Below, in pieces: positions 48,804 through 58,142 of a DNA stretch of 64,000 bases (positions within the stretch are counted from its first letter, which is position 1; the number at the start of each line of letters is the position of its first letter). A program made the translations under genes and the position numbers. This stretch comes from UBA2658 sp964617335 (GTDB lineage: Bacteria; Bacillota; Clostridia; Oscillospirales; Oscillospiraceae). The DNA is taken from contig CAZTXG010000005.1 of the NCBI GenBank assembly GCA_964617335.1, positions 1-64,000 of the forward strand, in the 5' to 3' direction. The notes below the pieces were generated by a model. The model did not search any database and was not told the origin of the DNA. It saw only the letters and a list, made by a program, of their open reading frames with translations.

Positions 48804-51587
48804 ATGGGAATAATAGCAAAAATATTCGGCAGCCACAGTGACAGAGAGCTTAAGAAAATAAAGCCTCTGGTTAATAAAATAGAAGCCTTAGCCGAGACTT
48901 ATGCCGGGCTTTCCGATGGGGAGCTTCGGGCAAAAACCGAGGAATTTAAGTCCCGCCTTGCCGCAGGGGAAACAACAGACGACATTCTGCCCGAGGCTTT
49001 TGCCACAGTGCGTGAGGCCTCAAAGCGTGTTCTTGGGATGTACCCCTTCAGGGTTCAGCTTATAGGCGGCATTGTTTTACATCAGGGTCGCATTGCGGAA
49101 ATGAAAACCGGCGAGGGAAAAACCTTAGTTGCCGTTTTGCCCTCCTACCTTAACGCCTTAGGGGGCGAAGGTGTTCACATAGTCACAGTTAACGACTATT
49201 TGGCCCGCCGTGACAGTGAATGGATGGGTAAGGTTCACCGTTTTCTTGGTCTTTCCGTGGGCCTTATTGTCCACGGTCTTACAGGGGAGCAGCGCAGGGC
49301 GGCCTACGCTGCCGACATTACCTATGGCACAAATAACGAGATGGGCTTTGACTATCTTCGTGACAATATGGCAATTTATAAGAAGGACATGGTTCAAAGG
49401 GGCCACGCCTTTGCCATTGTTGACGAGGTGGACTCTATCCTCATAGACGAGGCCAGAACTCCCCTTATAATTTCAGGCATGGGCGACAAAGGCACAGAAC
49501 TTTACCGGCAGGTGGACGATTTTGTCTGCCGCTTAAAGCCCATAGTCTATGCCAGTGTTGACGAAAAGCGTGAGGAATCTGAAAGTTTGGATGCCGACTA
49601 TGTGATAGACGAAAAGGCAAAAACAGCCACCTTAACCGCAAGGGGCATAAAAAAAGCCGAGCAGGCCTTCAGTGTTGAAAACCTGGCCGATCTTGAAAAC
49701 TCCACCCTTTCCCACCACATAAATCAGGCTGTTAAGGCCCACGGCGTTATGAAACGTGACATTGACTATGTGGTTAAAGACGGAGCTGTCACCATAGTAG
49801 ACGAGTTTACGGGCCGCCTTATGATAGGCAGACGCTACAGCGAAGGACTCCATCAGGCCATAGAGGCAAAAGAGCGGGTTGATGTTCAAAGAGAAAGCAA
49901 AACCCTTGCCACAATAACCTTCCAAAACTACTTCCGTCTTTTTGGAAAGCTCTCCGGCATGACTGGCACCGCCGTCACAGAGCAGGAGGAGTTTCTTGCC
50001 ATATATAAGCTTGACATTGTGGAAATTCCCACAAACCGTCCCGTGGGCAGAATTGACAACCCCGATGCGGTCTACAAAAACCAAGAGGCTAAGTATAAGG
50101 CCATAATAAAGCAGATTGCCGCCTGCCACGAAAAAGGTCAGCCGGTCCTTGTGGGCACGGTTTCCATTGAAAAAAGTGAGCTTATTTCCGGCATACTGAA
50201 AAAAAGCGGCATAGCCCACAATGTTTTAAACGCTAAAAACCACGAAAAGGAAGCTGAGATAATCGCTCAGGCAGGTAAGTTTGGAGCTGTCACCATAGCA
50301 ACCAACATGGCAGGACGCGGAACAGATATTATGCTTGGCGGAAACGCCGAATATCTGGCTCGCCACGATCTTAAAAAGCATGGCTACGGCGATGAAACCA
50401 TAGCTGAGGTAACGGGTTTTGCCGAAACAAAAGATGAAAACATTCTCTTAGGCCGCAAGCTTTACTCCGAAAAGTTAAGTTTTCGCAAAGAGCAGATTTC
50501 AGGGGAAGCCGACAAGGTTCGTGAGGCCGGCGGCCTTTTCATAATCGGCACAGAGCGCCACGACTCCCGCCGTATAGACAACCAGCTTCGAGGCAGAGCA
50601 GGCCGTCAGGGCGACCCCGGGGAAAGCCGCTTTTACCTTGCCATGACAGACGATATTATGCGCCTTTTCGGCAGCGAAAGGGTAATCGGCATGATGGAGC
50701 GGCTAGGGGTAGACGACGAAACGCCCTTAGACCACAAAATGCTCACAAATGCCATTGAGCAGGCGCAAAAAACCGTTGAAAGCCGCAACTTCCAAAGCAG
50801 AAAAAGCGTTTTGGAATACGACGACGTTATGAACGTCCAGCGAAACATCATATACAAGCAGCGCCGTCAGGTTCTTGACGGTGAGGATTTGGAGCTTTCT
50901 GTTCAGGGCATGATAGAGGAATTTATAAATTCAAACCTTTTATCCGGCATGGCAGGCCACGGAAGCTTTGATGATATAAGGCAGCTTGAAGACAGCCTTT
51001 CTCCTTTTGAAAGTCTTTTCCTTAAAAAAGGCGAGCTCCCTGTGGATAAAAAGGTTCTTAAGGAGCTTAGCCTCAATAATCTTACGGAGATGCTCATGGA
51101 AAAGGCCAGGGCTGTTTATAGTCTTCGTGAAAAGGCCTTTGGAGAAACTCCTGACGGCTCCCCTTTAATGCGTGAGCTTGAAAGGGTTATAATGCTCCGT
51201 GTGGTTGACGAATACTGGATGGAGCATATAGACGCCATGCACGAGCTTCGGCGGGGTATAAGCCTTCGTGCCTATGGCAACGACAACCCAATTGATGCCT
51301 ATAAACGTGAGAGCTATGATATGTTTGAAAACATGACAAACGGCATCAGATCAGAGGTTGTCCGCAGGCTGTTCACCGTTCAAGTTCGCAAAGAGCAGCC
51401 CATAGAGCGCAAAAGTGTTGCTGTGGGGGCCGTTTCCAATGTGGGCGGAGATGCAAGTTCCGCCAAGCCTAGGCCTGTTAAGGCAGAGAAAAAAATCGGA
51501 CGAAACGAACCCTGCCCCTGCGGAAAAATGAAGGAGGACGGCAGCCGCCGTCTGAAGTATAAAGAGTGCTGCGGCAGAGACAGCTAA
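48804..51587 (+). CDS. secA: Preprotein translocase ATPase SecA
   Basis: SecA drives export through the SecYEG channel. The 927 residues include the DEAD motor (MKTGEGKTLVAVLPSYL, IVDEVDSILIDEARTPLIIS, GRGTDIMLGG), the preprotein cross-linking domain, the helical scaffold (SRNFQSRKSVLEYDDVMNVQ) and the zinc SEC-C end (NEPCPCGKMKEDG, then KECCG). The C-terminal linker contains a basic proline/alanine-rich stretch. It has a long regulated-looking leader and is followed by pgeF after 44 bases. Confidence 0.98.
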   Translation: MGIIAKIFGSHSDRELKKIKPLVNKIEALAETYAGLSDGELRAKTEEFKSRLAAGETTDDILPEAFATVREASKRVLGMYPFRVQLIGGIVLHQGRIAEMKTGEGKTLVAVLPSYLNALGGEGVHIVTVNDYLARRDSEWMGKVHRFLGLSVGLIVHGLTGEQRRAAYAADITYGTNNEMGFDYLRDNMAIYKKDMVQRGHAFAIVDEVDSILIDEARTPLIISGMGDKGTELYRQVDDFVCRLKPIVYASVDEKREESESLDADYVIDEKAKTATLTARGIKKAEQAFSVENLADLENSTLSHHINQAVKAHGVMKRDIDYVVKDGAVTIVDEFTGRLMIGRRYSEGLHQAIEAKERVDVQRESKTLATITFQNYFRLFGKLSGMTGTAVTEQEEFLAIYKLDIVEIPTNRPVGRIDNPDAVYKNQEAKYKAIIKQIAACHEKGQPVLVGTVSIEKSELISGILKKSGIAHNVLNAKNHEKEAEIIAQAGKFGAVTIATNMAGRGTDIMLGGNAEYLARHDLKKHGYGDETIAEVTGFAETKDENILLGRKLYSEKLSFRKEQISGEADKVREAGGLFIIGTERHDSRRIDNQLRGRAGRQGDPGESRFYLAMTDDIMRLFGSERVIGMMERLGVDDETPLDHKMLTNAIEQAQKTVESRNFQSRKSVLEYDDVMNVQRNIIYKQRRQVLDGEDLELSVQGMIEEFINSNLLSGMAGHGSFDDIRQLEDSLSPFESLFLKKGELPVDKKVLKELSLNNLTEMLMEKARAVYSLREKAFGETPDGSPLMRELERVIMLRVVDEYWMEHIDAMHELRRGISLRAYGNDNPIDAYKRESYDMFENMTNGIRSEVVRRLFTVQVRKEQPIERKSVAVGAVSNVGGDASSAKPRPVKAEKKIGRNEPCPCGKMKEDGSRRLKYKECCGRDS

Positions 51588-51631
51588 TACCGCAATCCTA
51601 TTACCATATCCATAATTAAAGGAGCAACAAC

Positions 51632-52444
51632 TTGGACTATAATCAGCCTTTTTCTGAAATAAGCTATAAAGACCTTATGTTTATGAAAGCTCCCGCCATT
51701 TCCTGCACCCATGGCTTTTCCACCCGTTTGGGGGGAGTCAGCACAGGGGAGCTTGAAAGTCTTAACCTTGGGGAAAACAGGGGCGACAGCGAGGAAAATG
51801 TTCGGGAAAATTACAGACTTTTTCTTGAAGCTCTGGGTATCCCCCAACAGGAGCTGTGCTTTACAAAGCAGGTTCACGGCTCCGAAGTGAAAATCGTCAC
51901 CGGCCAGGACAGGCGAAGCCTTTTCACCCCCTTTCTCTATGAGGCAGACGGCATAGTCACAAATGAAAAGTTCCTTCCCCTTATCTGCTTTACGGCAGAC
52001 TGTGTGCCCGTTCTTCTTTGCGACAATAAGGCAGGGGTTATAGCTGCTGTCCACTGCGGCTGGCGCGGCACGGTTTCCGACATACTTGGTGTTGCTTTGG
52101 AGAAAATGGAGCTTTTGGGGGCGGATGTTAAAAATATCGGTGCCGCCATAGGCCCCTGTATAGATATGTGCTGCTATGAAACCGGAGCCGAGGTGCCCCG
52201 CGGAATTGAAGGGCTTTTGGGCTTTGATTCAAACGGCTGCTTTTTCCCCCTTGGAACAGGTGATAAGTTTATGGTGGACTTGAAGGAAACTAACCGCAGA
52301 AGGCTTATTTCACTGGGGCTTTCGGCGGATAATATTTCAGTCAGCGACGAATGCACCTCCTGCAACAATGACCGCTATTGGTCCCACCGCTTTACAAAAG
52401 GCGCAAGGGGCAGCCAGGCTGCCCTTATAATGCTGGACAACTAA
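51632..52444 (+). CDS. pgeF: Peptidoglycan editing factor PgeF (multicopper-like, YlmD/YfiH)
   Basis: PgeF belongs to the laccase-domain family that in Escherichia coli removes L-Ser wrongly placed in peptidoglycan precursors; the family also has purine nucleoside activity. The 270 residues contain CFTADCVPVLLCD, VHCGWRGTVSDI (metal-binding His and Cys) and IGPCIDMCCYETG. The start is a TTG at 51632 after AAAGGAGC; no in-frame ATG is suitably near. Whether it shares a transcript with secA is uncertain. Confidence 0.92.
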   Translation: MDYNQPFSEISYKDLMFMKAPAISCTHGFSTRLGGVSTGELESLNLGENRGDSEENVRENYRLFLEALGIPQQELCFTKQVHGSEVKIVTGQDRRSLFTPFLYEADGIVTNEKFLPLICFTADCVPVLLCDNKAGVIAAVHCGWRGTVSDILGVALEKMELLGADVKNIGAAIGPCIDMCCYETGAEVPRGIEGLLGFDSNGCFFPLGTGDKFMVDLKETNRRRLISLGLSADNISVSDECTSCNNDRYWSHRFTKGARGSQAALIMLDN

Positions 52445-52487
52445 GCTTAGATTAAGCCTTAAACTCCGGCCGAAAGGATTTCCCGCC

Positions 52488-54074
52488 ATGTTTTCAAAAT
52501 ATAAAAAAACTGCCGTTTCGCTAATGCTGCTTTTGCTTTTCTGCCTTGTTTTTTCATCCTGCTCCGGAAACGGTGAGGAGGACGAGGCCCCCCTGCCGGA
52601 ATTTGATGAGCTTGACACAACAGAGCAAAAAGATTATGCGGCAGACGATATTTTTTCCCTAAGCTGCAACAAAAATTATTCTTTTAACCCCTTTTCAACT
52701 ACAAACGCCTCAAACATTCTTTGCACCCAGCTTATGTACGACAGCATTTTTGATGTGGACGAAACTTTCACTATAACACCCCAGCTTGTAACAGAGTTTT
52801 CCAGCGATGACGGAAAAGCTTGGCGTTTTGAGGTGGACACCCGCGTTAAGTTCTGGGACGGAACAACACTTACAGCAAAAGATGTGGAATACTCCATACA
52901 GCGGGCAATGAGAAGCCCCCAGTTTAAGTCACGTCTTTCTATCATCTTAGGCGTTGCCGCTATGGACGAGAGCCTTCTCATAATTAATCTAAACAGCCCC
53001 TCCATACAGTTTCCCGCCTACCTCACCATACCCGTCATTAAAGACGGAAGCATTGAAGAAATAGCGCCCATGGGCACAGGCCCTTATGAACCCAACAAGG
53101 CTTTAACGCAGCTTAATGCCTTTTCCGGCCACAGAAATTATAATAAGCTTCCTTTAGATACGATTTATCTTAAGGAAATAACCGAAGTTGAGACACTTAT
53201 CGCCGCCTTTGAAAGTTCGGAGATTGACCTTGTTACCAATGACCCCACAAGCTCCTTTAATCTGGGCTACGGCTCGGCAAATGAAACCCGCTATTACCCC
53301 ACAACAAATATGCATTATCTTGGCTTTAACAGCTCCAGCCTCTTTTTCTCCTCTGCCGATGTGCGAAAAGCCATGACCTATGTGGTAGACAGGGAATACA
53401 TTGTCACAAACTGTTTAAAAAGCGCAGGCAGTGTGGCAAGTCTTCCCATGAATCCCACAAGCCCTTATTACAATGAGAAGTTTTCAGAGATTGTGTCCTA
53501 CTCCGTAAAAAAGAGTGAGGAGGCTTTTGATAAAGCCGGTGTTCAGGATTATGATGATGACAGCTTCAGAGAAGTCATGATAACCGGCGTTCAGGTGGAG
53601 TCCGAGGTTGACTTTATCGTCTGCGCCGACAGCTCCATGAAGGTTTCCGCCGCCCGCTCAATTGCAGTAAACATGGAGGCTCTTGGCATAAATGTTAATC
53701 TGCGGGAGCTTTCCTGGGACGATTATCTTTCTGCCTTAACAAAGGGCAGCTTTGATATGTATTATGCCGAGGCAAAGCTTACGCCGGACTTTTCTTTGCG
53801 CAGCCTTCTGTTTCAAGGAGGCGCTCTCAACTACGGCAAATTTTCTGATGCTGTTTTAGAGGAGAATATAAGCTCCTATCTCACGGCGACTGACGAAACC
53901 CGTCAGACTGCTGCTGACCTTATGTTTAAATACATCACAGACACAGCGCCTATTATCCCCATCTGCTTTGAAAAGCAGCAGGTAATAAGCCATCGGGGTG
54001 TTGTTTCGGGTCTTTCGCCCACCCAATATAATATTTTCAGAGGAATTGAAAACTGGGAGATAAATTTAGACTGA
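52488..54074 (+). CDS. Peptide-type ABC substrate-binding lipoprotein (family 5), solo
   Basis: The 528-residue protein is exported and lipid-anchored: MFSKYKKTAVSLMLLLLFCL, then a lipobox FSSC with Cys near residue 25. The body matches family 5 substrate-binding proteins for oligopeptides or nickel (FNPFSTTNASN, WRFEVDTRVKFWDGTTLTAK, MHYLGFNSSSLFFSSADVRK, AMTYVVDREYIV). No permease or ATPase lies nearby, so partners must be elsewhere. It lies 43 bases after pgeF and 19 before cdd, with AAAGGAT upstream. The ligand is not determinable. Confidence 0.92.
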   Translation: MFSKYKKTAVSLMLLLLFCLVFSSCSGNGEEDEAPLPEFDELDTTEQKDYAADDIFSLSCNKNYSFNPFSTTNASNILCTQLMYDSIFDVDETFTITPQLVTEFSSDDGKAWRFEVDTRVKFWDGTTLTAKDVEYSIQRAMRSPQFKSRLSIILGVAAMDESLLIINLNSPSIQFPAYLTIPVIKDGSIEEIAPMGTGPYEPNKALTQLNAFSGHRNYNKLPLDTIYLKEITEVETLIAAFESSEIDLVTNDPTSSFNLGYGSANETRYYPTTNMHYLGFNSSSLFFSSADVRKAMTYVVDREYIVTNCLKSAGSVASLPMNPTSPYYNEKFSEIVSYSVKKSEEAFDKAGVQDYDDDSFREVMITGVQVESEVDFIVCADSSMKVSAARSIAVNMEALGINVNLRELSWDDYLSALTKGSFDMYYAEAKLTPDFSLRSLLFQGGALNYGKFSDAVLEENISSYLTATDETRQTAADLMFKYITDTAPIIPICFEKQQVISHRGVVSGLSPTQYNIFRGIENWEINLD

Positions 54075-54093
54075 AAGGAGACTGACCTTTGTT

Positions 54094-54483
54094 ATGAACG
54101 ACAGACAACTTCTTCTCATGGCTAAGGATGCCTCAGAGAAAGCCTATGCACCCTATTCCCGTTTTTTCGTTGGAGCGGCACTGGAATGTGCTGACGGCAG
54201 CGTATATACAGGCTGCAATGTTGAAAACGCCGCCTTGGGCAGCTCTATGTGTGCAGAACGCACGGCAATGTATAAGGCAATAAGCGAAGGTAATAAAGAC
54301 TTCAAGCGCATGGCAATTTTTTGTGACAGTGAGAGCTATTGTATGCCCTGCGGAGCTTGCAGGCAGGTTATGGGCGAGTTTTCAGAGGAGCTTGAGCTTC
54401 TTTGCGCAAAAGGCTCCGGCAGCTATGTAAGCTATAAAATTTCCGAGCTTTTGCCCCACGCTTTCAAATTCCGTGAGCTTTAA
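54094..54483 (+). CDS. cdd: Cytidine deaminase
   Basis: Cdd deaminates cytidine and deoxycytidine for pyrimidine salvage. The 129 residues contain the zinc motifs CAERTA and PCGACRQVMGEF with the proton-shuttling Glu and Cys ligands, and NVENAALGSSMCAERTAMYK. AAAGGAG precedes the start. Together with upp it suggests pyrimidine salvage, though they are 43 kb apart. Confidence 0.97.
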   Translation: MNDRQLLLMAKDASEKAYAPYSRFFVGAALECADGSVYTGCNVENAALGSSMCAERTAMYKAISEGNKDFKRMAIFCDSESYCMPCGACRQVMGEFSEELELLCAKGSGSYVSYKISELLPHAFKFREL

Positions 54484-54558
54484 CAAAAGCTTCTCTGTGC
54501 ATCCTGACGTTTCCGCCGATGGGGCGGCATACGAATCCGAAAGGGGGCGCCTTGCCTC

Positions 54559-55467
54559 GTGAATCTGGAACAACTTAAAATTTTTATCTCTGTCCTTGAG
54601 CACAAAAGCTTTACAAAAGCTGCCGAAGCCATGTACATAAGCCATTCCACCACAAGCCGCAATGTGGCGGCTTTGGAGGATTATTTAGAAACCCAGCTTT
54701 TGGAAAGAGACAGCCGCAGGGTAAAGGCAACGCCGGCGGGAGAAATGCTCCTTAGGGAGGGAAGGCTGCTTTTACAAAGGGTAACAGAGCTTGAAGCAGC
54801 CATTAAAAGAGCTGACTCCTGCGGCAGCGGAAAGCTTACAATAGCCAGTGTAAATCTTTTTTCACAGGAACTCTCAAAGGCTTATAAAAGCTTTTGCATT
54901 CTTTATCCTGACATTGTTTTGGGTATGTATCATCGGGAAATGTCGGAAATATTCTCCCAGACCTACAGCGGGGAGGCTGATTTGGGCGTCAGTTTTTCCT
55001 ATGCCCTTCCCGATGATATGGAAAGCTTTGAAAAGCTTGCGGCTGCAAAAGAGAACTTTTGCCTTGTGGTTCCGCCGGATCATCCCCTTGCCCAGAGAAA
55101 AGCCGTCAAGCCCAAAGAGCTTATAGGCTCTTGCTATATAAGCGTTGGCGAGCAGCGCAGCGGCTTTACTAAAAATCTGGAGGAAACCATCCTTCAGGGC
55201 AGGCCCCAAAGGGAGATTCTTTCCGTTCCAACCTTGGAGTCACTTTTCCTTCAGGTGCAAAGCGGAAACGGGATTTCTCTTGTCCCCTGCCCCATGGCCC
55301 GTGAATATGGCTCAAACTGCTCTATTTTAGACATTGAAGGACTTGATACCTCCTTTGATATTGTTTTATTCTGGCGAAAAGACAACAAAAATCCCTCCCT
55401 GCCCCTGCTTTTAAAGCTTATAGCTAATCCGCAAGGGGAAAAAGCCGGCAGTCTGTCAGGCTCTTGA
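54559..55467 (+). CDS. LysR-family transcriptional regulator
   Basis: The 302 residues show the N-terminal LysR helix-turn-helix (FISVLEHKSFTKAAEAMYIS, then TTSRNVAALEDYLETQLLER) and a substrate-binding effector domain with LVVPPDHPLAQRKAV and GNGISLVPCPMA. The start is GTG at 54559; the preceding AAAGGGGG lies about 12 bases before it, a weak spacing, so a different start is possible. No obvious divergent target gene is adjacent, so its regulon is unknown. Confidence 0.88.
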   Translation: MNLEQLKIFISVLEHKSFTKAAEAMYISHSTTSRNVAALEDYLETQLLERDSRRVKATPAGEMLLREGRLLLQRVTELEAAIKRADSCGSGKLTIASVNLFSQELSKAYKSFCILYPDIVLGMYHREMSEIFSQTYSGEADLGVSFSYALPDDMESFEKLAAAKENFCLVVPPDHPLAQRKAVKPKELIGSCYISVGEQRSGFTKNLEETILQGRPQREILSVPTLESLFLQVQSGNGISLVPCPMAREYGSNCSILDIEGLDTSFDIVLFWRKDNKNPSLPLLLKLIANPQGEKAGSLSGS

Positions 55468-55508
55468 TTTTATAAAACACCATTTCTCCGATGACAAAGA
55501 GGATATTA

Positions 55509-56771
55509 ATGAAAAAAACACTAAAATCTATAATAATTTTTGCCCTTGCCCTTAGTATGTTCATCCAGTTTCCTGCCGCTCTCGCCCAGGCAAGAACATT
55601 TCCCGATGTGAAAAGCGGCGACTGGTACTATGACAGCGTTACAAAGCTTACTCAGCTTGAGGTCATAAACGGCATGGACGACGGGTGCTTCCACCCCAAC
55701 AGCACGGTAAAACGCGGGGAATTTATAAAGATGCTCACCATAGCCTCGGAATATCTTTTCAGCACCACCCCCTCAAAGGGCATACACTGGTCGGAGAGCT
55801 ATTGGAACGCTTTAAACGAGGCCGGGGTCTTAGAGGCTATGCAGATGGTAAACGGCAAGCAGTCTGCCTATCCCCTTATTCCTCTGGACAAAGGGGAGCT
55901 GGACAAGCCTATTTTCCGTTACGAAATGGCCTATCTTATAAACCGTGTCCTTTACACAGTCTACTACGAAAACCAGATGGAGCTTAAAAGCTCCGGTGAC
56001 AGCTATGGAAATTACATAAGCGATTACGATGATATGAGCATGAGCTACAGGGCCTCTGTTGAGCAGGTTTATTCCAAGGGCATCCTCACAGGCTATGACG
56101 ACAGCTCCTTCCAAGGCTGGAACCCTCTTTCAAGAGCGGAGGCTGCAACGGTTATATATAGACTTTTGTGGAACGGCCAGCGCAAGGTGCAAAGCTTTGC
56201 AGCGGAAGTTCAGGCTCCCGCTGTGGACCCAAGCTTTACCTCCTTTGCCTTCCAATACAGAAGCCTTACCAATGCCCAGCGCCGTCAGATGCTTTTTGGG
56301 AACCCCAACAAAAGCTATTTCACCAGTGCCGCTGACGCTTCGGGGTACATTGTGGATATAAGCGTTCCCATCTGGAAGCTAAACACCTCCACCGGCCAGA
56401 AAACCAGCAGCACCGCCTATTTGCAGGTTCACAGGCTTGTTGAAAAAGAAGTCAAGGCCATCTTCACCGAGATTTATAATTCACCCGAGCGCTTTCCCAT
56501 AAACTCCATAGGCGGCGCCCGTTATACAGACACCATGCGCCACTCCTGGGGCTGCGCCATTGACATTAACCCCAACGAAAACTACTACCTGCACTATGCC
56601 AGCGGCCAGAAAGTCGGAACCCTTTGGGAGCCGGGGGTAAACCCCTATTCCATCTCCCCCAACGGCAGCGTTGTGAAGGCCTTTGCCAGATACGGCTGGG
56701 GCTGGGGCGGCTCCGGCTGGAGCACCGCCGTGGACTATATGCACTTTTCCATCCTGGCCTCCGGCGGCTGA
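55509..56771 (+). CDS. Exported SLH-domain M15 D,D-carboxypeptidase-like protein
   Basis: The protein (420 residues from the chosen ATG) has a signal peptide (KSIIIFALALSMFIQFPAAL, cleavage near ALAQA), two visible S-layer homology domains (FPDVKSGDWYYDSVTKLTQL; YSKGILTGYDDSSFQGWNPL) and a C-terminal M15C peptidase region. There the zinc ligands appear as H and D in HSWGCAIDIN and H in DYMHFS. It should act on peptidoglycan while bound to secondary wall polymers through SLH. The ATG at 55509 follows AAAGAGG with six-base spacing and was preferred over 55491. The stop is followed by a strong terminator. Confidence 0.9.
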   Translation: MKKTLKSIIIFALALSMFIQFPAALAQARTFPDVKSGDWYYDSVTKLTQLEVINGMDDGCFHPNSTVKRGEFIKMLTIASEYLFSTTPSKGIHWSESYWNALNEAGVLEAMQMVNGKQSAYPLIPLDKGELDKPIFRYEMAYLINRVLYTVYYENQMELKSSGDSYGNYISDYDDMSMSYRASVEQVYSKGILTGYDDSSFQGWNPLSRAEAATVIYRLLWNGQRKVQSFAAEVQAPAVDPSFTSFAFQYRSLTNAQRRQMLFGNPNKSYFTSAADASGYIVDISVPIWKLNTSTGQKTSSTAYLQVHRLVEKEVKAIFTEIYNSPERFPINSIGGARYTDTMRHSWGCAIDINPNENYYLHYASGQKVGTLWEPGVNPYSISPNGSVVKAFARYGWGWGGSGWSTAVDYMHFSILASGG

Positions 56772-56788
56772 TACCTGTGCTGCCTTAT

Positions 56789-56837
56789 AAAAAAGTCCCT
56801 CCCGAAGCTTTCTAAAGCTTTAGGAGGGACTTTTTTT
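56789..56837. terminator. Bidirectional intrinsic terminator
   Basis: AAAAAGTCCCTCC pairs with GGAGGGACTTTTT around a loop that itself contains an AAGCTTT palindrome, with T runs on both strands. It ends the SLH/M15 gene and the convergent dgt-dnaG-rpoD cluster. Confidence 0.92.
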
Positions 56838-56907
56838 GTTAAACATCTGCTCGCACTTTAAAAGCCCATGCTTTTATGCTTTGGCAAATGGCTTTTTGCA
56901 AAAGAGC

Positions 56908-58137
56908 TTAGTTTAGAAAATCTCTAAGCTTTTTCGAGCGGCTGGGATGGCGCAGCTTGCGCAGGGCCTTTGCCTCAATCTGCCGTATGCGCTCACGGGT
57001 AACGTTAAATTCCTTGCCGACTTCCTCAAGGGTTCTTGTGCGGCCGTCCTCAATGCCGAAACGCAGGCGCAAAACCTTTTCCTCACGGGGGGTTAGGGTG
57101 GAAAGCACAGTGGTAAGCTGCTCTTTAAGCAGGGTGAAAGAGGCAGCCTCCGAAGGCTCTGAGGCATCCTCATCAGGGATAAAGTCCCCAAGATGGCTGT
57201 CTTCCTCCTCGCCTATGGGAGTTTCAAGAGATACCGGCTCCTGAGCGATTTTAAGGATGTCCCGCACCTTTTCAACGGGCATACCCATTTCCTCGGCAAT
57301 TTCCTCCGGAGAGGGGTCATGTCCCAGCTCTTGTAAAAGCTGCCTTGAAACTCTTATGACCTTGTTAATGGTTTCAACCATATGCACAGGTATGCGGATG
57401 GTTCTTGCCTGGTCGGCTATGGCACGGGTGATGGCCTGACGTATCCACCAGGTGGCATAGGTAGAAAACTTATAGCCCTTGGTGTAGTCAAATTTTTCAA
57501 CAGCCTTAATAAGACCCAGATTTCCCTCTTGTATAAGGTCCAAAAACAGCATACCCCGACCCACATAGCGCTTTGCTATGCTGACCACAAGACGCAGGTT
57601 TGCTTCCGCCATTCGCTGCTTTGCGGTTTCGTCACCTCCGGCCATTTTCATGGCAAGCTCCACTTCCTCCTCTGCTGTTAGCAGGGGGATTTTGCCTATC
57701 TCTTTAAGGTACATACGAACCGGATCATCTGTGGAAAAGGTGTCCACCATTGCCTCGGTTCTGGCGATTTCGTCCTCCGAAACCTCCTCAATCTCCTCAA
57801 GCTCCTCAAGCTCGGGAAGAGATTCCTCGTCTATAGGGGAAAGGTAGTCCTCCCCCGTAGTTTCAATGCCCAAATTTTCCAGCTGGTCATAAAACTTATC
57901 TATCTGCTCGGCCTCAAGATTCATACCCTCAAGAACGTCCATAAGCTCCTTAGAGGTTAGCTTTCCGGCCTTTTCACCTTTTTCAATAAGCTCCCGAAGG
58001 CGCTCCTCTGTGGATTTTTCCAAAGCCTCCGTTTCATCTTCAGAGGTTTCCTCCGCCGGTGATACCTTTTCGGAAATCACCTGTTCTTTTTCATTTTCCT
58101 TTTCGTTCTTTTTTTCATTTTTTGATTCAGCAGCCAT
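56908..58137 (-). CDS. rpoD: Primary sigma factor RpoD (SigA)
   Basis: The 409 residues carry a charged N-terminus of about 40 residues (alternating Lys, Asn and Glu) and a region 1.1-like part. Region 2 follows (DLIQEGNLGLIKAVEKFDYT and KGYKFSTYATWWIRQAITRA), then region 3, and region 4 with its helix-turn-helix (TLEEVGKEFNVTRERIRQIE). It recognises the TTGACA/TATAAT promoters seen in this window. It follows dnaG after five bases, so it is in the same transcript. Confidence 0.98.
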   Translation of the reverse strand: MAAESKNEKKNEKENEKEQVISEKVSPAEETSEDETEALEKSTEERLRELIEKGEKAGKLTSKELMDVLEGMNLEAEQIDKFYDQLENLGIETTGEDYLSPIDEESLPELEELEEIEEVSEDEIARTEAMVDTFSTDDPVRMYLKEIGKIPLLTAEEEVELAMKMAGGDETAKQRMAEANLRLVVSIAKRYVGRGMLFLDLIQEGNLGLIKAVEKFDYTKGYKFSTYATWWIRQAITRAIADQARTIRIPVHMVETINKVIRVSRQLLQELGHDPSPEEIAEEMGMPVEKVRDILKIAQEPVSLETPIGEEEDSHLGDFIPDEDASEPSEAASFTLLKEQLTTVLSTLTPREEKVLRLRFGIEDGRTRTLEEVGKEFNVTRERIRQIEAKALRKLRHPSRSKKLRDFLN

Positions 58138-58142
58138 ATTCT

